This document shows, piece after piece, positions 1 to 5,564 of a DNA stretch of 6,478 bases. Position 1 is the first letter of the stretch. Each line of letters begins with the position of its first letter. The notes below the pieces were generated by a model. The model saw nothing but the letters and a program-made list of their open reading frames with translations, did no database searches and had not been told where the DNA came from. The translations under genes and the position numbers were made by a program. This DNA is from Desulfobacterales bacterium (GTDB taxonomy: Bacteria; Desulfobacterota; Desulfobacteria; Desulfobacterales; SpSt-501), in assembly GCA_025454275.1 (NCBI GenBank), contig JALOOS010000102.1, positions 1 through 6,478 of the forward strand. Direction: 5' to 3'.

Positions 1-990
1 GTTCCGCCGCTGGCCATCGGGCTGACCGTGGTGGCCTATGGTACCGGCACCCCCGAGCTCGCCGTGAGCCTGCGGGCCGGCCTGGACGGCAACAGCGAAA
101 TCGCCGTGTCCAACGTGGTCGGCAGCAACATTTTCAATGTACTTCTGATCCTGGGACTTTGCGCGGCGATCCTGCCCCTCGAGGTCCGGCGTCAACTGGT
201 TCGGCTCGATGTCCCGATCATGATCGCGGTCTCGCTCCTGCTGATGCTGATGGCGGTGGACGGCCGCCTGGGCGCAGGAAGCGGGGCCCTGCTCCTGGCC
301 GGGCTCGTCGTCTACACGGGATGGTCCCTTCGAACCGTTCGCCGGGAGGGGGCGGAGCCCGGCGCCGGACCCGTTGTCGCGCCGCCGGCCGCCGGGGGAG
401 GAGCAGGCCGTGTCGCCTGGCAGGTGCTGCTCGCGGCCGCCGGACTGGCGCTATTGGTCGTGGGTTCGCGCTGGCTGGTGGACGGAGCCGTTCTCGCTGC
501 CCGCTCAGCGGGCGTGAGCGACATCGTGATCGGCCTTACGCTTGTTGCGGCGGGCACCTCGCTGCCGGAGGTCGCCACCTCGGTTATCGCCGCATTTCGC
601 AACGAGCGGGACATCGCCGTCGGCAATGTCGTCGGGAGCAACATCTTCAACATCCTGGGGATCATCGGCATCAGCGCGGTGGCAAGCCCCGGCGGCCTCA
701 CCATCGCCCCCTCGCTGCTGAATTTCGACATGGTCGTGATGATCGCGGCCGCGATCGCCTGCCTCCCGATCTTTTTCACGGGATACTGCATCGCACGCTG
801 GGAGGGATGCGTCTTCATCGCGGCCTATGGCGCCTACACCGCCTATCTGTTCATGAAAGCGACCGAACACGACGCCCTGCCTGTATTCAGCGCCACCATG
901 GCTTATTTTGTCCTGCCCCTCCTGGCCCTGACACTGGTGGCCCTGAGCGTGCAGAAACTGCGACAAGGCGGCCGGCGGAAAATGTGTTGA
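1..990 (+). CDS. Calcium/sodium antiporter, CaCA family (YrbG-like), 5'-truncated
   Basis: This is an inner-membrane cation exchanger of the Ca2+/cation antiporter superfamily, expected to exchange Ca2+ for Na+ (or H+/K+). The reading frame is open from base 1, so the start lies upstream; 329 residues are visible. Both diagnostic alpha repeats are present. Repeat 1 has GLTVVAYGTGTPE at residues 7-19, then NVVGSNIFN. Repeat 2 has GLTLVAAGTSLPE at 178-190, then the same NVVGSNIFN. The acidic residues Glu19 and Glu190 correspond to the ion-binding glutamates of the family. Between the repeats lie hydrophobic helices and a Gly/Pro/Ala-rich hydrophilic linker at about residues 113-137, the usual place for the central loop. 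The C-terminus is strongly hydrophobic (about 236-320) and ends in a basic tail. Repeat 1 has Gly where the family usually has Ser (GTG versus GTS). Only the N-terminal helix or so is missing. The family is certain; the exact ion specificity cannot be read from sequence. Confidence 0.93.
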   Translation, partial: VPPLAIGLTVVAYGTGTPELAVSLRAGLDGNSEIAVSNVVGSNIFNVLLILGLCAAILPLEVRRQLVRLDVPIMIAVSLLLMLMAVDGRLGAGSGALLLAGLVVYTGWSLRTVRREGAEPGAGPVVAPPAAGGGAGRVAWQVLLAAAGLALLVVGSRWLVDGAVLAARSAGVSDIVIGLTLVAAGTSLPEVATSVIAAFRNERDIAVGNVVGSNIFNILGIIGISAVASPGGLTIAPSLLNFDMVVMIAAAIACLPIFFTGYCIARWEGCVFIAAYGAYTAYLFMKATEHDALPVFSATMAYFVLPLLALTLVALSVQKLRQGGRRKMC

Positions 991-1039
991 CTCAAGCGGC
1001 GGTTCCGTGATTGGTTGCCGGATCGCCCAACTACAGAAA

Positions 1040-1044
1040 GGGAG
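1040..1044 (+). promoter_or_regulatory. Ribosome binding site of the cyclophilin gene
   Basis: GGGAG, within AAAGGGAG at 1037-1044, lies 9 nt upstream of the ATG at 1054. It decides the start in favour of 1054 over upstream in-frame TTG codons, which have no comparable site. Confidence 0.75.
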
Positions 1045-1053
1045 ACGAACCGC

Positions 1054-1620
1054 ATGAAATTTGCCTGGATTTCTGCATTGAGCGTCCTGACCGCCGTCAC
1101 ACCGGCGGCTTCCGGCGAAACACCGAAGGTGGCGATGGAGACCGACAAGGGCCGGATCGTGATCGAGCTCTATCCGGAGAAAGCCCCGAAGACGGTCAAG
1201 AACTTCCTCGAGTACGTGGATGCCGGCCACTACGACAACACCATCTTCCACCGCGTCATCCCCAACTTCATGATCCAGGGCGGCGGCATGAGCGCCGCGA
1301 TGAAGGAGAAACCCGCCCGTGCCCCGATCAAGAACGAGGCGGACAACGGGCTCAAAAACCTGCGCGGCACGATCGCCATGGCCCGCACCCAGGTGGTCGA
1401 TTCCGCCACGGCCCAGTTCTTCATCAACACGGTCGACAACGACTTCCTCGACCACAAGAACAAGACCCCTCAGGGCTGGGGCTATGCCGTCTTCGGCAGG
1501 GTGACGGAGGGCATGGAGGTCGTGGATGCGATCACCAAGGTCAAGACCGGCCGCAGCGGCGGCCACCAGGATGTGCCCGTCGAGACCGTCATGATCCTCA
1601 AGGCCGCACGCGTAAAATAA
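1054..1620 (+). CDS. ppiA: Periplasmic cyclophilin-type peptidyl-prolyl cis-trans isomerase
   Basis: A 188-residue foldase that isomerises Xaa-Pro bonds in exported proteins. I chose the ATG at 1054 because it is preceded by GGGAG at 9 nt spacing and gives a clear signal peptide: MKFAW, a hydrophobic stretch to about residue 16, then PAAS-GE, with probable cleavage near residue 20. Upstream TTG codons (1011, 1015) would bury that signal. The cyclophilin fold follows: [19 protein letters not shown] (30-48), the catalytic segment [14 protein letters not shown] (65-78) with Arg67, Phe72 and Gln75, [18 protein letters not shown] (108-125), FLDH (131-134) and GYAVFG (143-148). It closely resembles E. 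coli PpiA/PpiB, with a short insertion (KNKTPQGW) before GYAVFG. Like other bacterial forms it has Phe/Leu rather than the cyclosporin-binding Trp of human CypA, so weak cyclosporin sensitivity would be expected. The antiporter ends 63 bp upstream, so co-transcription is possible. The gene is followed immediately by a strong terminator that overlaps its last codons. A lipoprotein is unlikely, as there is no lipobox Cys. Confidence 0.95.
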   Translation: MKFAWISALSVLTAVTPAASGETPKVAMETDKGRIVIELYPEKAPKTVKNFLEYVDAGHYDNTIFHRVIPNFMIQGGGMSAAMKEKPARAPIKNEADNGLKNLRGTIAMARTQVVDSATAQFFINTVDNDFLDHKNKTPQGWGYAVFGRVTEGMEVVDAITKVKTGRSGGHQDVPVETVMILKAARVK

Positions 1621-1655
1621 ACGGCCGCCCGCTTGAGCGGGCGGCCGTTTATTTT
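1614..1655. terminator. Bidirectional intrinsic terminator, perfect 20-bp inverted repeat
   Basis: The left arm (1614-1633) and right arm (1636-1655) are perfect reverse complements over 20 bases, with only TG between the arms. In practice the loop would open to about 4-6 nt. The core is GC-only (CGGCCGCCCGC), and the outer part is AAAATAA on the left and TTATTTT on the right, so each strand sees a GC stem followed by a T-rich tract. This is the classic symmetrical arrangement for two convergent genes. It terminates the cyclophilin transcript, whose stop codon (1618-1620) lies inside the left arm, and can serve the ABC exporter coming from the other strand (ending at 1727). Confidence 0.88.
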
Positions 1656-1673
1656 AAATGGGCTTGTTTTACA

Positions 1674-1703
1674 CAAGCGGCAGCGCTGGGGCGCTGCCGC
1701 TTG
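1674..1703. terminator. Second GC-rich hairpin in the convergent intergenic region
   Basis: CAAGCGGCAGCGC (1674-1686) pairs perfectly with GCGCTGCCGCTTG (1691-1703) around a TGGG loop. It lies 23 bp beyond the end of the ABC exporter gene on the minus strand, and is the first hairpin that transcript meets. Neither strand has a good T tract directly after the stem, so it is a weak terminator by itself. It may act as a 3'-end stabiliser or a pause before the stronger repeat at 1614-1655. A small competing stem (GCTTGT 1662-1667 with ACAAGC 1673-1678) shares its left arm. Confidence 0.5.
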
Positions 1704-1726
1704 CTGCTTTCGCCCGCCGCACCCGA

Positions 1727-3547
1727 TTACCCATTCCCGACCAGGAAGGGAGCCTTTTCGTTCCGCTGGTCGCCTGGTTCGCCCGCCGGGGGGTGCTGGA
1801 ACTGGGCTGCGACCAACCGGGCGAAATAGCCGCCCTGCCGCACCAGCTCCGGAAAACTCCCCCGCTCGATGATCCGGCCCTCCTGGAAGACCAGGATGAG
1901 GTCCGCGTCCCGGATCGTGGCCAGCCGGTGGGCGATGATGAAGGTGGTGCGCCCCTTTTTCAGGTTGGCGAACGCCTGCTGCACCTGGGCCTCGGTGGCG
2001 GCGTCCAGAGCGCTCGTCGCCTCGTCCAGGATGAGGAGCGGCGGGTTCTTCAACAACACGCGGGCGATCGCGAGGCGCTGGCGCTCCCCGCCGCTCAGGT
2101 TGGAGCCGCGCTCTCCGATCCGGGTCTGGTAGCCGCGCGGCTGCCGCAGGATGAATTCGTGGGCGCAGGCCAGCCGCGCCGCCGCCTCCAGTTCGGCGTC
2201 GGTGGCCTCGGGCCGGCCGACCCGCAGGTTGTCGGCGATGCTGCGGTAAAACAGCAGGCTCTCCTGGAAAACCACGCCGATCTGCGCGCGCAAGGAGTCG
2301 AGCGTCACCTCCCGGATGTCGGCGCCGTCGATGCGGATCACCCCCTGCTGGGGATCGTCCTGCCGGTGCAGGAGACCCATCGCCGTGCTCTTCCCGGCCC
2401 CGGTCTCCCCGACAAGCGCTGCGGTCTGCCCCGGTGCGACCGCAAAACTCACATCGTCCAGGGCCTTGCGCGGCGGCTCGTAGCTGAAGCTCACGCGGTC
2501 GAACTCGACCCGGCCCTCGACCTTCTCCATCGCCCGCGCACCGGGCCGGTCGGCCACCGCCGAGGGGGTGTCCAGCACTTCGAAGAACTCCCGCAAATTG
2601 TGGATGTCCATGAAGAGCCAGTTCACAAAACCGACCACCTGGTCCATGCGCCCGATGAGATGGGTGGCAAATCCCATGAAGGCCACGATCTCACCCACGC
2701 TCGCCTCGCCCTGCAGGTTCAGCCAGGCCCCCAGCGCGAAGATGCTGATGACCGTAACGGTCGCCGCCGCCCCCTGCAGGACGCTGACGACGGCCCACCA
2801 GTTGAGGACCGGGAACTGGGCCGAGAGCAGGCGCTCGATCACCTCGCGCATCATCCGCATCTCGGCCGACAGCCGCACGAAGCTCTGCACCAGCGCCACG
2901 TTGCCGATGGTATCCCCCGCCCGCTCGGCCAGCGCCGTACGGTAACCCTCCACCTCGCCCTGGGCGCTCAGGGTGCGGCGCGTGACGAAGGCGGTGAGGA
3001 GGGCCGAGGCCGCCACGAGCGCGATCATCAAGAGCGCCAGGGGCCGGTTGAGGAAAAGGGTGAGCGGCAGGAGCACGACGAGCGCCGCCAGGGTGGAGAG
3101 GTGGTCGCGGAACATCGCCAGCCACAGGCCGAAGAGCTGGTCGCCGCCCTGGAGCATGATCTTGAGCAGACGGCCGGAGTGCGAGCGGCGGTGGTAGGCG
3201 AGGTGCAGCTGCAGGACATGCTCGCAGAAGGCGGCCGTGACGTTCAGCCGCTGGCGATGGGCCAGGCGGTCGGCGTGCAGGGAGACGAGGATCCGCGCGC
3301 CGATCCCCCCCACCCCCACGGCCGCCCAGAGCCCGAAGATCCGCACCCCGTCGTGTAAGGTGGCCTCGACCCCGCGCGCCGCGGCATGGGTGAGGAGGTC
3401 GATCGCCCGGCCGAAGAGGATCGGGTCCAGAAAGGGGACGGCGGCGAGGGCCAGGTTGGCCAGGGCCAGGGTGACGGCCAGGGTCCGCACCGGCCGCAGC
3501 AGCCCGAGGACCCGGCCGTAGATGCTGATGAAAAGGGAGGCGCGCAT
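1727..3547 (-). CDS. ndvA: NdvA/ChvA-like ABC exporter (fused permease and ATPase)
   Basis: A 606-residue type I ABC exporter half-transporter, expected to work as a homodimer in the inner membrane. Residues 1-320 form the transmembrane domain, with hydrophobic segments near 22-46, 70-90, 148-188, 252-278 and 284-300. Residues 345-580 form the ATPase: Walker A GETGAGKST (380-388), Q-loop Gln428, signature LSGGERQ (484-490), Walker B LLILDE (504-509), D-loop SALD (512-515) and H-loop His540, all intact. The membrane domain has segments that match my memory of rhizobial NdvA and Agrobacterium ChvA, the cyclic beta-1,2-glucan exporters: HADRLAH (91-97), QLFGLWLAMFRDHLSTL (137-153), LLSAQFPVLNWWA (240-252) and GEIVAFMGFATHLIGRMDQ (285-303). 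I therefore place it in that branch rather than with MsbA lipid flippases. The ATG at 3547 was chosen because MRASLFISIYGRVL aligns with the start of ChvA; upstream codons in the open frame do not look like protein. The Shine-Dalgarno is weak. No glucan synthase gene (NdvB/ChvB) is visible, so the substrate is unproven. Confidence 0.9.
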   Translation of the reverse strand: MRASLFISIYGRVLGLLRPVRTLAVTLALANLALAAVPFLDPILFGRAIDLLTHAAARGVEATLHDGVRIFGLWAAVGVGGIGARILVSLHADRLAHRQRLNVTAAFCEHVLQLHLAYHRRSHSGRLLKIMLQGGDQLFGLWLAMFRDHLSTLAALVVLLPLTLFLNRPLALLMIALVAASALLTAFVTRRTLSAQGEVEGYRTALAERAGDTIGNVALVQSFVRLSAEMRMMREVIERLLSAQFPVLNWWAVVSVLQGAAATVTVISIFALGAWLNLQGEASVGEIVAFMGFATHLIGRMDQVVGFVNWLFMDIHNLREFFEVLDTPSAVADRPGARAMEKVEGRVEFDRVSFSYEPPRKALDDVSFAVAPGQTAALVGETGAGKSTAMGLLHRQDDPQQGVIRIDGADIREVTLDSLRAQIGVVFQESLLFYRSIADNLRVGRPEATDAELEAAARLACAHEFILRQPRGYQTRIGERGSNLSGGERQRLAIARVLLKNPPLLILDEATSALDAATEAQVQQAFANLKKGRTTFIIAHRLATIRDADLILVFQEGRIIERGSFPELVRQGGYFARLVAAQFQHPPAGEPGDQRNEKAPFLVGNG

Positions 3548-3556
3548 GGCCTGGCA

Positions 3557-3585
3557 GATGTAACGGATTCCGCCAACCCCGTCAA
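3557..3585 (-). promoter_or_regulatory. Possible promoter of the ABC exporter gene
   Basis: On the minus strand, TTGACG (3585-3580, five of six consensus positions) is followed after 17 bp by TACATC (3562-3557, three of six). A transcript from here would begin within a few bases of the ATG at 3547, giving an almost leaderless message. That would fit the lack of a clear ribosome binding site. The -10 match is poor, so this is tentative. Confidence 0.3.
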
Positions 3586-3597
3586 TCGCCCCGGCGC

Positions 3598-3630
3598 AGG
3601 GCCCCCGTGGGAAATGCCGGCGGGGGCTTT
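3598..3630 (+). terminator. Terminator-like hairpin in the paaK upstream region
   Basis: GCCCCCG (3601-3607) pairs with CGGGGGC (3621-3627) around a 13-nt loop. The plus strand continues TTTCATTCT, and A/G-U pairs at 3598-3600/3628-3630 could lengthen the stem in RNA. It is oriented as a terminator for rightward transcription, yet no rightward gene ends here. It could be an attenuator in a long paaK leader, or a barrier to read-through between the divergent genes. The T tract is short, so its activity is uncertain. Confidence 0.4.
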
Positions 3631-3697
3631 CATTCTCCGGCCGGCTTTTGTATAAGGGCCCCTTTTCGGAACGATGGGAGGCCCACTTTCTTTCCGC

Positions 3698-3702
3698 AGG
3701 AG
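3698..3702 (+). promoter_or_regulatory. Ribosome binding site of paaK
   Basis: AGGAG lies 8 nt before the ATG at 3711. It decides that start against an in-frame TTG at 3648, which would add 21 residues with no similarity to the PaaK family. Confidence 0.8.
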
Positions 3703-3710
3703 CGCAAGCG

Positions 3711-5012
3711 ATGATCTTCAACGAAGAGTTCGAAACCATGCCGCGCGAGGCCCTGGAGGCGATCCAGCTGCGGCGGCTGCAGGCGACCGCGGCCCGGGTC
3801 TACAACACGGTCCCCTTCTACCGGCGCCGGTTCGAGGAGGCGGGGGTCAGCCCCGATTCGATCCGCACGCTCGCCGACCTGCAGCGGCTGCCCTTCACCA
3901 CCAAGGCGGACCTGCGCGACAATTACCCCTTCGGCATGTTCGCCGTCCCCATGGACAGCGTGACCCGCATCCACGCCTCCTCCGGCACCACCGGCAAACC
4001 CACGGTGGTGGGCTACACGGCGCGCGACGTCCAGACCTGGGCCGAGCTGATGGCCCGCAGCCTGATGGCGGCCGGCGCGCGCAAGGACGACATCGTGCAC
4101 AACGCCTACGGCTACGGGCTCTTCACCGGCGGGCTCGGGGTGCACTACGGGGCCGAGCGGCTGGGCGCCTCGGTCATCCCGATCTCGGGCGGCAACACCC
4201 GGCGCCAGGTGATGATCATGAAGGACTTCGGCCCCACGATCCTCACCTGCACCCCCTCCTACGCCCTGCACCTCGCCGAGGTGGCGCACGAGATGGGGGT
4301 GAGCTTCCAGGAGCTGAAGTTCAAGGCCGGGATTTTCGGCGCCGAACCCTGGTCCGAGACGATGCGCCGGGAGATCGAACGCACCCTGAACCTCAAGGCC
4401 ATGGACATTTACGGGCTGAGCGAGGTGATGGGCCCCGGGGTGGCGGTCGAGTGCATCGAGGCCCAGAACGGCCTGCACCTCTTCGAGGACCATTTCATCG
4501 CCGAGATCATCCACCCGAAGACCGGCGCGCCGCAGCCGTATGGGACGCCGGGCGAGCTCGTCTTCACCTCCATCACCAAGGAGGCTTTTCCGGTGATCCG
4601 CTACCGCACCCGGGATCTCTCGGTCCTGCATCCCGAGCCCTGCCGCTGCGGGCGCACATTGGCCCGCATGGGCCGGATCCAGGGCCGCAGCGACGACATG
4701 CTCATCATCCGCGGGGTCAACGTCTTCCCCTCCCAGATCGAAAGCGTCATCATGGAGAGCGGACGCTTCGAGCCCCACTACCAGCTCGTGGTGGACCGGA
4801 TCGGCACCCTGGATCAGCTCACGGTGCGGGTGGAGGTGAACGAAGCCATGTTCTCCGATGCGATCAAGAACCTGCAGTCGATCGAGCGCGAGCTCGAGCG
4901 CACCATCCGCGAGACCCTGGGGGTGACCACCCGGGTCAAGCTCGTGGAGCCGAAGGGGATCCAGCGCAGCGAGGGCAAGGCGGTGCGCGTGATCGACAAC
5001 CGCAAACTGTAA
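3711..5012 (+). CDS. paaK: Phenylacetate-CoA ligase family enzyme (AMP-forming)
   Basis: A 433-residue cytoplasmic adenylate-forming enzyme that activates an aryl acid (typically phenylacetate) to its CoA thioester through an acyl-AMP intermediate. The length and the opening [15 protein letters not shown] are typical of PaaK. Visible motifs: P-loop [11 protein letters not shown] (88-98); [16 protein letters not shown] (134-149); [10 protein letters not shown] (234-243), the acid/adenine-binding A5 motif; YRTRDLS (298-304) with the ribose-binding Asp302; [20 protein letters not shown] (325-344), containing the hinge between the large domain and the mobile C-terminal lid; and RSEGKAVRV (419-427) with Lys423 as the probable catalytic lysine. 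Cys311 and Cys313 sit in the EPCRCGRT segment common in this family. All core motifs look intact. It is followed after 12 bp by a tandem ACT-domain gene, a partnership often seen with PaaK in anaerobes. Phenylacetate, indoleacetate or another aryl acid could be the true substrate; the sequence does not decide this, and no phenylacetate-degradation genes lie nearby. Confidence 0.94.
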   Translation: MIFNEEFETMPREALEAIQLRRLQATAARVYNTVPFYRRRFEEAGVSPDSIRTLADLQRLPFTTKADLRDNYPFGMFAVPMDSVTRIHASSGTTGKPTVVGYTARDVQTWAELMARSLMAAGARKDDIVHNAYGYGLFTGGLGVHYGAERLGASVIPISGGNTRRQVMIMKDFGPTILTCTPSYALHLAEVAHEMGVSFQELKFKAGIFGAEPWSETMRREIERTLNLKAMDIYGLSEVMGPGVAVECIEAQNGLHLFEDHFIAEIIHPKTGAPQPYGTPGELVFTSITKEAFPVIRYRTRDLSVLHPEPCRCGRTLARMGRIQGRSDDMLIIRGVNVFPSQIESVIMESGRFEPHYQLVVDRIGTLDQLTVRVEVNEAMFSDAIKNLQSIERELERTIRETLGVTTRVKLVEPKGIQRSEGKAVRVIDNRKL

Positions 5013-5016
5013 GGAG
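5011..5016 (+). promoter_or_regulatory. Ribosome binding site of the ACT-domain gene
   Basis: AAGGAG lies 8 nt before the ATG at 5025 and overlaps the last two bases of the paaK stop codon. This is consistent with translation from one paaK-ACT messenger. Confidence 0.8.
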
Positions 5017-5024
5017 CAACCACC

Positions 5025-5456
5025 ATGAACGCCGAGCAGATTTCGATTTTCCTGGAGAACACGCCGGGGCGGCTGGTCGAGGTGACCCGCATTTTCGAGG
5101 CGGGCGGGATCAACATCCGCGCCCTGTCGCTCGCCGACACTTCCGATTTCGGCATCCTGCGGCTGATCGTGAACGACAACGAAACGGCCAAGCGCCTGCT
5201 CCAGGAAAAGGGGTTCACGGTGCGCCTGACCGAGGTGGTGGCGGTCGAGGTGGCGGACCGGCCCGGCGGCCTGCACGCGATCCTCGTGGCCCTGGCCGCG
5301 GCCGGGGTCAACGTGGAGTACATGTACGCCTTCGTCCGCCAGAGCGGCCGGAATGCCGTCATGATCTTCCGCTTCGACGACACCCGCAAGGCCGAGTCGA
5401 TCCTGCGCGAACGCGGCATGCGGGTCATCGACGGCAACGATCTCGCCGCGATGTAG
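5025..5456 (+). CDS. Tandem ACT-domain protein, partner of PaaK
   Basis: A 143-residue cytoplasmic protein made of two ACT domains and nothing else. ACT1 spans about residues 6-68 and ACT2 about 72-136. Each begins with a beta strand and the ligand-loop signature expected of ACT folds: ENTPGRL (11-17) and ADRPGGL (77-83), then a helix and GINIRALSLAD (28-38) or GVNVEYMYAF (94-103). ACT domains usually bind amino acids or similar small molecules at domain interfaces and control an attached or partner enzyme. With no catalytic domain here, the protein is best seen as a stand-alone sensor or regulatory subunit. It starts 12 bp after paaK with a strong ribosome binding site, so it is almost certainly in the same operon, and may tune the ligase in response to an aromatic amino acid or its breakdown product. 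That role is inference; the ligand is unknown. It belongs with the uncharacterised double-ACT proteins (COG4747 type) rather than with acetolactate synthase small subunits, which have a different C-terminal domain. Confidence 0.92.
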   Translation: MNAEQISIFLENTPGRLVEVTRIFEAGGINIRALSLADTSDFGILRLIVNDNETAKRLLQEKGFTVRLTEVVAVEVADRPGGLHAILVALAAAGVNVEYMYAFVRQSGRNAVMIFRFDDTRKAESILRERGMRVIDGNDLAAM

Positions 5457-5477
5457 CCGGCAGCGCCCCGCCCAAAA

Positions 5478-5514
5478 TGCAGACGCCCCCGCACTGCCGC
5501 CGGGGGCGTCTGCA
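5478..5514 (-). terminator. Intrinsic terminator, mainly for nrfA
   Basis: TGCAGACGCCCCCG (5478-5491) and CGGGGGCGTCTGCA (5501-5514) form a perfect 14-bp stem with a 9-nt loop. Read leftward, the stem is followed by TTTT (complement of AAAA at 5474-5477), so it fits as the terminator of the minus-strand nitrite reductase. Read rightward there is no T tract (GCGATCCC), but the stem is strong and lies 21 bp after the ACT gene, so it may still mark that transcript's 3' end. Confidence 0.7.
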
Positions 5515-5529
5515 GCGATCCCATCCGAT

Positions 5530-5558
5530 GGCCGCCCCTTCGTCTCTCCGGGGCGGCC
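5530..5558. terminator. Second hairpin between the ACT gene and nrfA
   Basis: GGCCGCCCC (5530-5538) pairs with GGGGCGGCC (5550-5558) around an 11-nt loop. It begins just 6 bp after the stop codon of the leftward nrfA gene. Rightward it is followed by GTTCGTCT, a poor T tract; leftward there is none. It may act together with the neighbouring stem at 5478-5514 as a tandem terminator pair. Confidence 0.45.
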
Positions 5559-5564
5559 GTTCGT

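Larger units (their letters stand above)
3548..3710. other. Divergent intergenic region between ABC exporter and paaK
   Basis: This 163-bp non-coding stretch separates the two divergent genes and must hold the promoters for both, unless they are reached by read-through. Besides the hairpin and the leftward promoter candidate, I see a TATAAG (3651-3656) that could be a -10 element for paaK, but it has no good -35 partner 16-18 bp upstream. No clear operator palindrome or small ORF with a ribosome binding site is evident. Confidence 0.5.

Noticed and set aside
986..1014. TTGACT at the end of the antiporter gene as a -35 element for the cyclophilin gene
   Set aside because: No acceptable -10 box lies 16-18 bp downstream (the sequence there is GATTGG); the gene may simply be read through from the antiporter.
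1011..1053. TTG codons at 1011 and 1015 as starts near the cyclophilin gene
   Set aside because: The one at 1015 is in frame but would put a charged extension before a good signal peptide, and the ATG at 1054 has the ribosome binding site. The one at 1011 belongs to another frame.
505..1566. A 353-codon minus-strand open frame opposite the antiporter and cyclophilin
   Set aside because: It is antisense to two well-supported genes, and its sequence is the His/Asp/Val-rich type expected from complementing GC-rich codons.
1658..3358. A 566-codon plus-strand open frame opposite the ABC exporter
   Set aside because: Its translation is rich in Pro, Arg, His, Glu and Gln, with no recognisable domain. 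It lies entirely antisense to a clearly conserved ABC gene, so it is a GC-rich shadow frame.
3548..3739. N-terminal extension of the ABC exporter frame up to 3739
   Set aside because: The extra 64 residues have no resemblance to the family and overlap the paaK start and ribosome binding site. Homology to ChvA begins at the ATG at 3547.
3630..5276. A 548-codon minus-strand open frame opposite paaK
   Set aside because: It is antisense to conserved motifs of paaK and the ACT gene, shows no domain of its own and has shadow-type composition (His, Asp, Leu, Gly repeats).
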